Source of the DNA: Medicago truncatula
Lineage: Eukaryota > Streptophyta > Magnoliopsida > Fabales > Fabaceae
Reading direction: 5' to 3'
Assembly (NCBI RefSeq): GCF_003473485.1
Contig: NC_053042.1
Location: 43,356,762 to 43,420,761 of the forward strand
Length of the DNA: 64,000 nt
Below are positions 50,623 through 61,551 of the stretch, in pieces (within the stretch, counting starts at the first letter, position 1; every line of letters begins with the position of its first letter). Position numbers and translations under genes: made by a program. The notes below the pieces were generated by a model. It made no database searches and had not been told where the DNA came from. It saw only the letters and a list, made by a program, of their open reading frames with translations.

Positions 50623-53600
50623 TTAGGCATCAGATCCACCTTCCTTATGGTCACCAAAAATGCGTTGTCGGAAATCAGAAACCATTAGTGGGAGACCCTT
50701 GCGCAGGTCCACCTTGGGTTCCCAGCCAAGGTGCTCCTTAGCATTGCTAATATCAGGCTTTCTCTTGTGTGGGTCATCCTCTGTATTATCTCTGTACACT
50801 ATCTTTGCATCTGGGTCGATTGTTTCTTGGACCACCTACACCAAACGTACATGCATTATGATGCATTCAATAATAGGGTTAATCAGATGTAAGACTGAAG
50901 TTACTGCATCCACCGACAGAAAATAAAACAACTAGTCCAAAAACTAACATTCTTCATTCTCACCCACATCATTGGAATATGAACAGTAATAAACAATAAT
51001 GACAGGAGGAAACAATGAAGCAACCAAAAAATTGGTCCAGCTAACTCTGGTTTTAAGGAAATTGATAATAGAAATGAAGAAACTAGTATTCCATGACAAG
51101 TATTATGAATGAATAGTTCTTCAATTAACTTAGTTGGATGATTATGGCTTTTGAATTTATTAAATTAATGCAAATGATTATGAGCGATTCTGGCTTCCTT
51201 CCTAATAATCTTTACCTTGGCAAGTTCCAGCATGGTAAATTCACCAGGATTTCCAAGGTTGAACGGCCCCACATGTTCCCCTTCCATAAGGCGCATTAGA
51301 CCCTCCACCTATGCCAACATAAAAATCACATTGATGACAAAACAGAGAAAGATTCCAAATCCAAAGGCATGGCAGCAATCAAAATACAAAGACCATAGTC
51401 AAATAATTATTCACGATGATATTTAATTATTCACAGTCACGGGACACGTGTTATTCGTCAACTTCATGTATCCCCATCTTATACACGAGGCGGCCACTTT
51501 GATTTATTCTTGCTAGATTTTCAATTGTTGTCAGGGATGAGCTTTTGCTACTCTTTAATTGTGCAAACTGCAATTATATGAGCTGGCCCACAGGGCTTTA
51601 AACAAGCTTCCAGTCACGTGCAAATGGTTCTTAAGTGAAATGTACCAATGCGCAATGGACACATCATTTAAATACCAACACAACCTTCATTCATTAGTTA
51701 TTAAGAGAAGACCATTAACAGAAGTCCAGGAATTTTTTCAGTTAAAATATGCAGCATGCACATGCGGACAAGAAGTTAAAAGCCTCAAACTTAAAAAGCA
51801 ACGCTACTAGTAATCCAAAATTCAAACATGGGAAAAAAAGACGAGTTAGAAGTTACTACTACATAGTAAAATAAATATAAAAATATTTTCAATTATGATT
51901 GAAATCACAATAAATTAAGGTCGCATTATAATTTTGTTGAAGTTTTGAATTATAGTGAGTGACACTGATTCATTTTAAAGTCACCGACAATCCTAACATA
52001 TACTAATTGTGAGTTTGGTTTTATGGTAACAAAAGTAGATTTTGTGAAATTGATTTTGATAAAAAAATTGGCCAAATGAAAAATGATTTATGTTTAGATA
52101 CATTCATATGAAAATGGAATCGACCATGAATTCGATATAAAAACAATTGTAAAAGCAAAAACTTCAAATTCCAGCTAAGTTAGAATTAAATTATACTCAA
52201 GATCATTCAACCATGTCTAAATTAATTCTACATCTCTAAACATGATTGGTATCACAATTCACAGTAAGTTGCCAAACTCACAGCGATCCGCTTTGAAAAA
52301 TCTACGGAGGGCATATTTAAATTCATAGTGAATTTGTCAAAATTACAATAAGCCAGTGTGATTCTACAAAAGCTACATTTTTTAACTTCAACAAAACCTA
52401 TTATAATTTCGAACATGCAAAGAGTGTAGCTTTTGCATTTTAGCAAACCCATCATGATACCAAATAAGCGCGAAATCAATTTTGTCTCTTTTAAAATGTG
52501 ACACCAAATATAGTCTAGGAACAGAGTTTTGTTAATGGAATTTCATAAGAAAGTCAGATAAAAAGTGCTTACCAAGTCAGAGACGTATTGGAAACTTCTA
52601 GTCTGCTTCCCATCCCCATAAACTGTCAAAGGCTCCTTCCTCAGCGCCTGCATGTAGGGCACCGATTAGAAACAAATATTAAATAATGCCAGCAACAACT
52701 ACCCGTGGCTTTGTTGTTTGAAATTGGAATGGAAGTACAATAAAAGAAAGGGCGTACCTGAGCAACGAAGTTACTAACGACACGTCCATCATCTAAGCAC
52801 ATTCTGGGTCCATATGTATTAAAGATCCTAGCAATTCTAACCTGAAAAATATACATCACATTCCATAATAATAAGAAATCATTAACAATAATTGAATCCA
52901 ATTAGCAATTGATATTTAGAAAGAGGTTGAAAATGACCTCTACACCGGCCCCTCTGTGATAATCCATAGTCAATGTCTCAGCCGTACGCTTTCCCTCATC
53001 GTAGCAGCTTCGGACACCTGTCTCACACAACAACAATTTATTGCCAAATTCTACCTAACAACACTACATAGAGACAAGGACAAAAAAACTCCACTTTTCT
53101 TCACTTTCCCAATTTTAACACCTCTATATAGGACCAAATTGCCCTCCCTCCCATTCAACCTTCTATAAACACAAACCCCAATATTACCACCAATGATGCA
53201 CGGATACAAAAATTGATATACACACAACATGAATGCTGACACATTGATATCAATAATAATTTAAAAAAATAATATAATTCAATGTAATCATACATCCTAC
53301 ATGTTGAGTGTGTCATACACCGACACAAGCCTACATCGACTATGTTTTTTATATGAAGTGTTGGTACTGCATATATTTTAGAACACATGGTGCAGCTGCC
53401 ACCACCATCTCAACCTACATTCACTTTTTATTACAGCACACAGGGTAATTTTCACGATTATGCAACGTGGACCCAACAGCAATGATCTGGACCGTTGATT
53501 AAGTGGACCCGCAAATCACGGATACCTAAACGACACCCTGAAATTCATACGAAAACACGGTCCTCTAGGCACGTTCCACTTGTCTTATTGGTTAACGAAA

Positions 53601-54651
53601 AAAGTCCTAGAATAGAAAATAAAATAAGAAAACTAGTTCGAAAAAGAAATCACACAGAACATGCAGGATTCTAAATTAAACGCTGCTTATACCTAGAAAT
53701 AGAATTTAAATTAAAATCAACAACATCCAAACAACTACTACTAATTCAATTAAAAGAATATTAAGATTGTTACTCACCAATTGGATTAACGTTTCCCCAG
53801 TAAGTCTCCTTCTGAGGATGCTCCAGAGGATCACCATAAACCTCACTTGTACTTGTTAGCAAGAATCTAGCTCCAACTCTTTTCGCCAATCCAAGCATGT
53901 TCAATGTTCCGACCACATTCGTCTTGTAAACATTCAATTAAGGACACACAAAAATATAACAACATTAACAAAATAAACAATAAACTATAAACTCAGATAA
54001 CGGAGTCAGAGATAAAGAAATAATGAAAAAGGATATGATAGTTTTGACGGGGTTGAACTTGTAATGAACAGGAGAAGCAGGACAAGCAAGATGATAGATC
54101 TGATCAACTTCAAGAAGAAGAGGCTCAACGACGTCGTGTCGAATAAGCTCAAATCTCGGATTACCAAAATGATGCATAACGTTCTCTTTTCTACCGGTGA
54201 AGAAATTATCAACAACAATCACACTATCCCCTCTCGCCATCAACCGATCCACTAGATGGGACCCAACGAATCCCGCTCCACCAGTCACCACGATCCGCAG
54301 CCCCTTCCTTTTTATCCCCAACGGAATCTTCCCGGACGAATGAACCACCGAGGCGGCGCGTTGCTTATACACTGCAGGTGTGGTCTTTGACTCGCGGTCG
54401 AAGTACGAGATCGAGTCTGATTCGTATGGACGGGTTGAGAATGAGGAGGATGAAGAAGTTGAAGATGAAGGTATGATTGTGAAGAATACGGATGCGATGA
54501 CGATTCCGATCAAGACGAAAACGAGTCGTTGTTCACGAAGCATGTAACGAATCGGACGAATTACGGAGAGCCATGGTTTGTTTGGTTTTGGTGAGTATTC
54601 GTCGTTGACTTGTTGAGTTTCGTGTCCTCTGAAAGTCAATTCTGAACTCAT
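50623..54651 (-). CDS. UXS: UDP-glucuronic acid decarboxylase, membrane-anchored (UDP-xylose synthase)
   Basis: Seven exons on minus: 54651-54037, 53925-53778, 53017-52938, 52841-52758, 52647-52573, 51308-51216 and 50835-50623. They give 1308 nt, 435 aa. There is a cytosolic N-terminus, a single membrane anchor at about 43-60 ([17 protein letters not shown]), a Ser-rich stem, and then an extended SDR fold: NAD-binding GGAGFVG (124-130), [10 protein letters not shown] (227-236), and the catalytic pair Tyr260 and Lys264 in SCYDEGKR. It converts UDP-glucuronate to UDP-xylose in the Golgi lumen for xylan and xyloglucan synthesis; the anchor places it in the type II membrane group (UXS1/2/4-like). 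Intron 1 is an AT-AC intron (separate entry); the others are GT-AG. Confidence 0.97.
52245..52464. mobile_element. MITE in UXS intron 5
   Basis: Ends ATTGGTATCACAATTC (from 52245) and CATCATGATACCAAAT (to about 52465) are weak inverted repeats with a TTGGTATCA core. Core and size class match the OEP16-4 intron MITE. The host intron spans 52572-51309. Confidence 0.5.
53926..54036 (-). other. U12-type AT-AC intron in UXS
   Basis: No GT donor fits the protein at this junction. The minus-strand intron starts ATATCCTTTTT (54036 downward), the U12 consensus, and ends TTTAC at 53926. A branch-point-like GTCCTTAAT (53945-53937) lies about 12 bases before the 3' end, in the range U12 introns use. Removing these 111 bases joins ATC to AAG in phase 0 and gives the conserved [17 protein letters not shown]. 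Confidence 0.93.
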
Positions 54652-55377
54652 TTTCAGATACTACAGAGGAAGAACGGAAATGAAGTGAGTTCCGGTTACC
54701 GGAACTAGGTGGTCGAAATTTCCGGCACGGTGGTTAAGAGAGATATTTAAAGTGGTTGAAATGTTGTTAAGATGAAGATCCGATGGAGAGATAATTTGGT
54801 ATTTAAAGTGAAAGAATGAAATGAAAAGAGCGTTACCAAAGCTTAAGGTGGAAGGGGTTTATAAGAAAAGACGGAAATGTCCTTGGATGAGTTTGGAAAA
54901 AGTGAATGGCTGTAAATGGGTGAAAGGTCAAATTGTGGGTGAGATTGAGATTTGGGGTTTGTTGATTTGTAGAAAGTGGTAATTAAAATTGAGTTTGGGA
55001 ATAAATGGAAAGTTGTGTAACTGGTAATATGTGAAAAGAATAGGGAAATAGTAATAGGGGTGTTTATATTTGGATATTGTTTTAATTTGGGAATGGTCAG
55101 TTTTGAATGTTTTAGATTTCTTTTTTAAAAACACCTAGCTTTGACCAACTATTTAAATAGGATTATATGTCATTGTTATAATTAAAAAAAGAATGCTTTG
55201 TTTTTTTTTTTTTTTGACAAAATGCTTTGTTTTTTAGTAATAAAAATCATACTATAAAGAAAACAATTGCAATTTGATCTGCAATTTGAAACTCGTCAAA
55301 GTGTAGAATTATGAAATAGTATTTCCGTTTGTCCAAAAAAAAAAATAGCGCATAGTTGATAAATTAATTTATAATAA
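54652..55377. promoter_or_regulatory. UXS upstream region
   Basis: 5' UTR and promoter of UXS on minus. No distinct element named with confidence; purine-rich on plus near 54660-54900. Confidence 0.35.
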
Positions 55378-56286
55378 ATGTTTTTTGAGTTTTTCTATTT
55401 ACACCCCATGTTTTTCTGGTTACACCCAAATTTTCTTAAAAAAAATTATAATACCAAAATTGCCTTTTTATATAAATTTTCTTAAAACCCTAATTTTATT
55501 CATTGTCAGTGAGTTTCACCCTCTTTCACCCCACAAAGCGATCGATCAAACAATTTGATGTTCAATATCAATCTCCGTAAAAATTAAAGAGTGAATCAAA
55601 ATATTTTTCATCCATACTCAATTGGATATAAGTAAGTGAATTTCTTCTTCTATTTGCTAGTTTCAATTTTTTTCCTTCAACTGCAATGATGCACTGTACG
55701 ATTACGGTTTTAATTTACATTGGCAAGGTTAACTTAAATTCAGTTTAAGTAGGTTCATGTAAACTTAAACTGAGTTTACATGAACCTACTTAAACTGAGT
55801 TAACATGAACCTACTTAAACTGAGTTTACATGAACCTACTTAAACTGAGTTTACATGAACCTACTTAAATTGAGTTAACATGAACCTACTTAAACTGAGT
55901 TTACATGAACCTACTTAAACTGAGTTTACATGAACCTACTTAAACTGATTTTTTTACAAAATCGCAGAACAAGGAAAACACAAAATCAGAACTGAGAACC
56001 CATAACAAGAAAAACACAATCGATTGAAGAACAACACTTGCTAACCTGATTTGCTTCGAATTTTCTTTGAAATCATGAATGGACGTGAGAAAGTATGGTT
56101 TTGAAAATCTTCGCAGAACACGATCGATCGATTGGAGAATTATGGTTTTGGAAGAAGGGTTTTGGGGTGTAACCAAAAAAGAAGGAATAGGCTTTTTGAA
56201 AATCAAATTTTATGAAAGGGTAATCTTGTCATTTTGGGGTGCAACCATGATTAACTAGGGTGCAAGTAGAAAAACTCATGTTTTTT
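55378..56286. mobile_element. Non-autonomous Mutator-like element (MULE) with 9-bp target duplication
   Basis: The 891-bp element at 55387-56277 has inverted ends: left GAGTTTTTCTATTTACACCC and right, read in reverse complement, GAGTTTTTCTACTTGCACCC; similarity continues to about 40 bp (GGTTACACCC against GGTTGCACCC). Identical 9-bp repeats ATGTTTTTT flank it at 55378-55386 and 56278-56286, the length Mutator transposases make. There is no transposase; the longest frame (55940-56206 minus) has no known domain. A 25-bp tandem array occupies its centre. Confidence 0.85.
55739..55946. repeat. 25-bp minisatellite with inverted first copy
   Basis: Seven head-to-tail copies of TGAGTTTACATGAACCTACT plus TAAAC run from 55771 to 55945, two with GAGTTAACA in place of GAGTTTACA. 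Just before them, 55739-55763 is a reverse-complement copy (TCAGTTTAAGTAGGTTCATG...). The first two units therefore form a near-perfect palindrome. No spacers and no cas genes: not a CRISPR. Confidence 0.9.
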
Positions 56287-58795
56287 TTATAACAAATGTG
56301 TTTATTATCACTTCTTTTTTTTTTTACAAAATATAGCGGTTACGTTAGTTGGTTGAATTCATAGTCATTTGATAAATGGCAAAATTGTATTGCGATTTTC
56401 CCCAATCATGTCATAATGTGGAGTTGTTGGGAAATCAACTCGCGATTGTATACAACCATGCTTTGTTTAGGTATCGCTTAGACCCAACAATTTTGAGTCA
56501 CACCAATAATTTTCACCTCGACTTTAAATTAGTGGTGTTGTAAATTTAACCATCAACCGAATTTCCTCGAACTACTATTCAAGACAAAATCGGTCAAGTT
56601 CAAACCCCAATTTAACCTTGACCTAAACACCAACCTCAACTTGTATCCAAACACCCTCAATAGTCCCACAAGCATCCAAGTTTGATCCTTCTCATTACAT
56701 ACAACTACATTATATAGTACCACAAACTTTCAACTTTATATCTTTGATCCTCAAAATATCTTTTATCTTCTTAAAGATTTTATGCCCAATTACCTTAGAC
56801 TTTTTAGGCAGCTTTACAAGTTTCACCATGACTTCTCCAGTCTCCGAAGATTATTTTCATTCTTCATAAAACTCATTTGCCTCCAATAACCCTTACTTAT
56901 TGGGACAATCTCACAAATTGTATCGTACCTTCTTCAACCCCTAAAGAACACTTCTTCGTCCACTTGAAGAATTTTTTGCTCTCACCTAGAGCATGACATA
57001 TATGGTCTCGATAGTCATATAACTTCGGTGCAACAACATCCCCCATTCCTTATCTCTTATCATATAGCTAGGATTCACTATTTTGTTTGTCTTCTTGTAG
57101 TCCCACTAATGGAAGACTCCACCTCAAGCTGAGTTTTATCTACCTCAATTATACCTTTCACCTTGTAACCTCCAAATTTCTTCGTCCACAGATGGAAGAC
57201 TCTGTTATAACTTTCACCTTGTAACCTCCGTCTACAAGGCTGGTCTTGAGTATTCTTAACTTTAGCTCTTAATGTTGATCTTGAGTATTTTTGTCTCCAA
57301 CTCTCAGGACTGATCTTGAGTATTCTTCATAGCCAAATTCACTAGGCCTTTAGGGATACACATCAATGTTTACGATATCCTCATTCACAATTTCCTCTCT
57401 CAACATTTGATATATGAGGCCCCATATAACGACATTCTATGTCTTGCCCATCACATCAGTCTTCTTTGATTATGCTCGGTTGTCTGACATTATCGTCCCA
57501 TGTTTCAATGCTTACATACACTTATGTTGAACAAAAATTGTTTCCATCTCCAAGATGTCAAATTTGGTACACGTGGTTCTCATTTATTGTGAATTCATAC
57601 TCTTTGTAAAAAAAAAAAAACAACAAGAACAAAGATTTGGAGCAAGTATCAATTGCAACCAACAACAAACCAGTCTCAAGAAACAACAACATATATAGAT
57701 CTAATCAAACCAAAGAACAACATGATAAATATAATAAAAAGTATTAGAACAACACACCAAAAATTTGCTTACTTCAGTCAAACAACACCTACATTTGGGA
57801 TATAAGCATATCTCCAATCCACTATCAAAGAGTCATTTCAAAGAGTTACAAGAATTCAACTTCAACGATCTCTTCAGGAGCACACCTAATTTCATCCTTT
57901 TTCCACTCTCTTTCCTTGACCAAGATAGTTACAAAAGTTATTAAGAAATTTATCTTTCAATGTTCTCCAAAATAATCCCCAAAATTATTCTCATTTACCA
58001 TGCAATTGAGTCACATCAACGATACCGACAAATTGTAAGATTCGACCAATCTATAGAGGAAGAAAAGAAATAAAGAAGGATCTTGTAAAAAAAAAATTAA
58101 AAAAAAATAAAGAAGGATGAAGATGATGCAATTTTTTGATTTGGAATATTAAAAGTTTCCGAGACAAAATTGCTCATAAATATTTCATCTCCAATTTTCT
58201 TGACATTGGTCATAGAATTGTTTAGTCAAACACATGAAATTAAACTGTAACGTCAATCTTTTTACGGTTAACATACACTTAAATAAATTGCGTAGAAAGT
58301 CTGGCAGAATGGTGTTTCTTTGGTTTGAGGTTGTGTCAACAAAAATCACGATGAAAAACCTTTTAAAGAAGAAATTTAATTTTGTTCTTTTCAAAAAATT
58401 TGCTAGAACCATCTTTAAAATGCGAGAAAGAGTTGTCAAACATGCATCCAAAGACATGCTAAGTTTTTTTTTTACTTATTTTGTAAAGAACATTAGTTTT
58501 TTTTTCTTCTTATTTTGTAAAGAACATTAGTTTTTTTCTTCTTCTTCTCAGACCTGCGATCCTTGTTTTTTGTGAGCAATCAGAGTGAAATTTTAATCAA
58601 AAATATTTTAAATGATACCAAATGTGTTGTATATAATAGAAACACTTTTATTATGAAATGTCAGCTGCCACAACTGATATTAGAAATGCATACCTAACCG
58701 GTCAGAACTAGGCATTATCTCTTCTTTGTTCTTCTGTCATATTATCTATTGCTTGGGCCAAATGTTTATATAATAGTATATATTATATGGGTCAC
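56287..58795. other. Gene-poor region
   Basis: No protein family recognised. Related phrases built on CTTGAGTATTCTT recur near 57240-57330, and TTTCACCTTGTAACCTCC occurs twice (57159-57230), which suggests old transposon sequence. TTTTCTTCTTATTTTGTAAAGAACATTAG-type phrases repeat at 58470-58530. Confidence 0.35.
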
Positions 58796-58955
58796 GTTAA
58801 CCGGTGCTTCGGAGTACTGGTTAAGGAAACCAAAAAATGAATTTTTTAAATTAAAAATAATACTTTTTAAATTTTTAATGAGTTGTTTGCACAAATTTCA
58901 ACGCATTATTACTATATTTGCTTCCTTAACCAATGTTCTAAGGGCATCGGTTAAC
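58796..58955. mobile_element. 160-bp MITE
   Basis: Left end GTTAACCGGTGCTTCGGAGT and right end GGGCATCGGTTAAC, with an inner TGGTTAAGGAA/TTCCTTAACCA pair, make terminal inverted repeats of about 32 bp. No coding content. Confidence 0.75.
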
Positions 58956-59389
58956 ATTTCTCATATTATATTACGCAATTGCAATTATATTTATATGAAA
59001 ATTATACATAAATTAAAGAGGATGGGACCAAATATAAATTAAAATCAAAATGGAATATGCATATTTTTCGTTTTGAGATGTAGATGGAATATACATATAT
59101 TGTATTGTATATGCCATTTTTTGTGGGTGATGTATCATAATCATTTTAGTTAGTGTTGCTTACCATCATTAAAATATGATTCGTAGAACCGTTCTATATG
59201 CAGGTACTTCCAACGAGTATCGTAATTGTTTCATTTTATTAATTTCAATTTCAATTCATAGGAAGCATTGCGTGACACATAGTTTAGTTCTCATCATAAT
59301 TGGACACAAGCACTTTGAACAAGGCAACATGTTTCTTAAGGAAAGGAAGCATGGGATGATAAAATATGAAAAGGATATCCTGCAACATG

Positions 59390-59391
<2 letters not shown>

Positions 59392-59470
<79 letters not shown>
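59392..59470. repeat. (TA)n microsatellite
   Basis: An uninterrupted run of about 39 TA units. It is likely to be length-variable and to cause alignment or assembly error. Confidence 0.97.
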
Positions 59471-59473
<3 letters not shown>

Positions 59474-60660
59474 CTCTAATTGAACCATTTAAGTCCATGA
59501 AATCATCTTCATTTTCCACAATTCATGTACCCAAAAAAATATAAGGTTTGTTTGTTACATAATTATAAAAAAAAAAAATTTGTAAATCTAATAAGTTAGA
59601 GATTAATTTAAGTTATTATTTAAAAGAAATAAAAGCTATTTTGTGTTTTTTTATCATAATAAAAAATCACATTTTATATATATAAAATTAGTTATAAAAA
59701 TAGTTTTTTAAAGAAGCTCCTAAAAAATGCTTTTTTAACTTGAAGCAGTTTTTAGTTTTTTACTTCTTTTTTATTTTCATTTTTCTAATTTGTAATAGTT
59801 GAAGGAAAACTTTTAAAATTGGTTCTCTTTTATAAAAAAAAAAATGTTTTTAACACACAAAATTGTACCAAAAAGACCCATAATTCCTCATTGATTGCAG
59901 ATCAATTTTATTAATATTTTTTCTTTTAAATCCAATATCCGACGCATATAAGCCATTGTTGATATTTTTATTTTTTTTTGTTGAATAAAAGCCATTGTTG
60001 ATATATTTATACACCACAACAAAGTTAAAATTCATTTTGAGTGACTAGTTGTTTTTTCTCTGACTAAAAAGTGTCTTGTTGTCTATTTCTCATAATAATA
60101 TGAGTTTTAGAAAATAGATGAAACACACAAAAACCCCTTTTAAATATGTAAACATAACTATGACAATATTTTATCCATCTTAAGTACTTTTGTTTTCCAT
60201 TCAATCACGACATGAAGTTGTCGAGTTGATAAGAAATTATATTTGTTAAAATAGGCAATAACTTAAGATGCAAAACATAAAAACAACTTTATGACTTATC
60301 AAAGCTTTGGGAAATTAATTTAATTAGCCTAACCTCATTCAAAAGGTTGGCGTAATACTTTCATATGCTTCTCAAGAAGGGAAAGTGCAAGCCATAGATT
60401 AAGTACAATATAAACCATGTTGAATGTAAAACACCTAACTTTAGTGGAAATTAGATAATTCCGGTATTTGTTGGCAATCACGTGGCTACGTAATTCCCCT
60501 TCAAATTATGTAATGTAATCATCATCACTAGGCATTTGCTAAATTAGTACGATGACAATCCCTTGTAAATACAGTACTTTTATTTTACTATATTTGTTGC
60601 CAAATGAAAAATACAAAATTTTACGCAAAGATAATTACATTGAATAGCAATTTAAATCAT
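59471..60660. other. Gene-poor AT-rich region
   Basis: Homopolymer runs and small duplicated phrases (GCCATTGTTGATAT near 59952 and 59990). No coding match. Confidence 0.35.
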
Positions 60661-61124
60661 AAAAGTCTCTCTGTTTGCTTGGCGTCTTCTTCAAAACAGA
60701 ATATCGACAAAATTAAATTTGGTAAGAAGGAACGTACTTCATCATATTGACAACTTGTGTGTTGGCGGGTGTGACACTGACGAGACGGTAGATCATCTAT
60801 TCATTGGTTGTGAAATTTTTGACAGTGTTTGGTACTTAGTATGTCGTTGGCTTGGCATTTCTTTTGTTTGTCCCGGACCGGTTACTGATCATTTCCTTCA
60901 GTTTATTAATTTGGCGGGGTTACCGTGATCATCATACTTGTATCTTAAGGTTATTTTGCTTGCTTCTACTTGGACTATTTGGAAGGAACGAAACAACCGT
61001 GTCTTCAAAAATACAATAAACGATCCTAACACTATTTTGGAAAAAGTGAAGTTGAACTCCTTTTTATGGTTATTGTCGAACCATGCTACTATTACTTGTG
61101 GCTATCACGATTGGTGTAGACACT
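60661..61124 (+). pseudogene. LINE ORF2 C-terminus with a single stop
   Basis: One frame from 60661 reads VSLFAWRLLQNRISTKLNL, GGCDTDETVDHLFIGCEIFD (zf-RVT Cys/His motif), VWYLVCRWLGI, a stop TGA at 60926-60928 where relatives have Arg (a CGA-to-TGA change is plausible), then LLASTWTIWKERNNRVFKNT and CGYHDWCRHL. Apart from that stop it is open, so it is fairly young or well preserved. The 5' part is missing, and an LTR begins where it ends. Confidence 0.8.
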
Positions 61125-61551
61125 TGTTGGATTAATTATTTAATTAATCCTTTATGAATTGACAGTAATCAATTATTATAAGTTAATGTCATAATATAAA
61201 TTATGGTCTATTGTGTTAAGCACTAATTAGTTGATGAATATGTGTGATTGGGCTATTCTTTCTAAATGGACCGTGATGGGTTGGACCATTTAGCTAAGCC
61301 CAATGAGAGGTCCCTGCCCTTAGCCGTTTAGCTATTTAAACGTCATCCCATCAGACGGTTAAACTACTCGAACAATATGGTGCTAAACGGAATGAGGATA
61401 ATCATCCCTCTCATCCTTCTGACAGTTATCCTTCATGAATCCTACATCTTAAAGGTACACAATTTCTTATTCCTTCTTTGTTATCGATGATATGACTTGT
61501 ATCTACTAATCTAGGGCTAAATTCTAAAACTTTTATCAATTGGTATCAGAG
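61125..61551 (+). mobile_element. LTR and primer-binding site of a copia-type retrotransposon
   Basis: The stretch 61125-61538 starts TGTTGGATTAATTA and ends CTTTTATCA. TGGTATCAGAG at 61541-61551 follows after two bases, the initiator-Met primer-binding site. This is a 5' LTR in plus orientation, about 414 bp. No second LTR is seen before the window ends, and no clear gag follows. Confidence 0.7.

Noticed and set aside
55771..55945. Regular 25-bp repeats that could be mistaken for a CRISPR
   Set aside because: Copies are contiguous without unique spacers, lie inside a transposon, and the genome is a plant.
55940..56206. 88-codon frame on minus inside the Mutator-like element
   Set aside because: No transposase or captured-gene similarity; it probably reflects subterminal repeat sequence.
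59176..59472. 98-codon open frame on plus
   Set aside because: Its last third is the TA microsatellite and the rest matches nothing.
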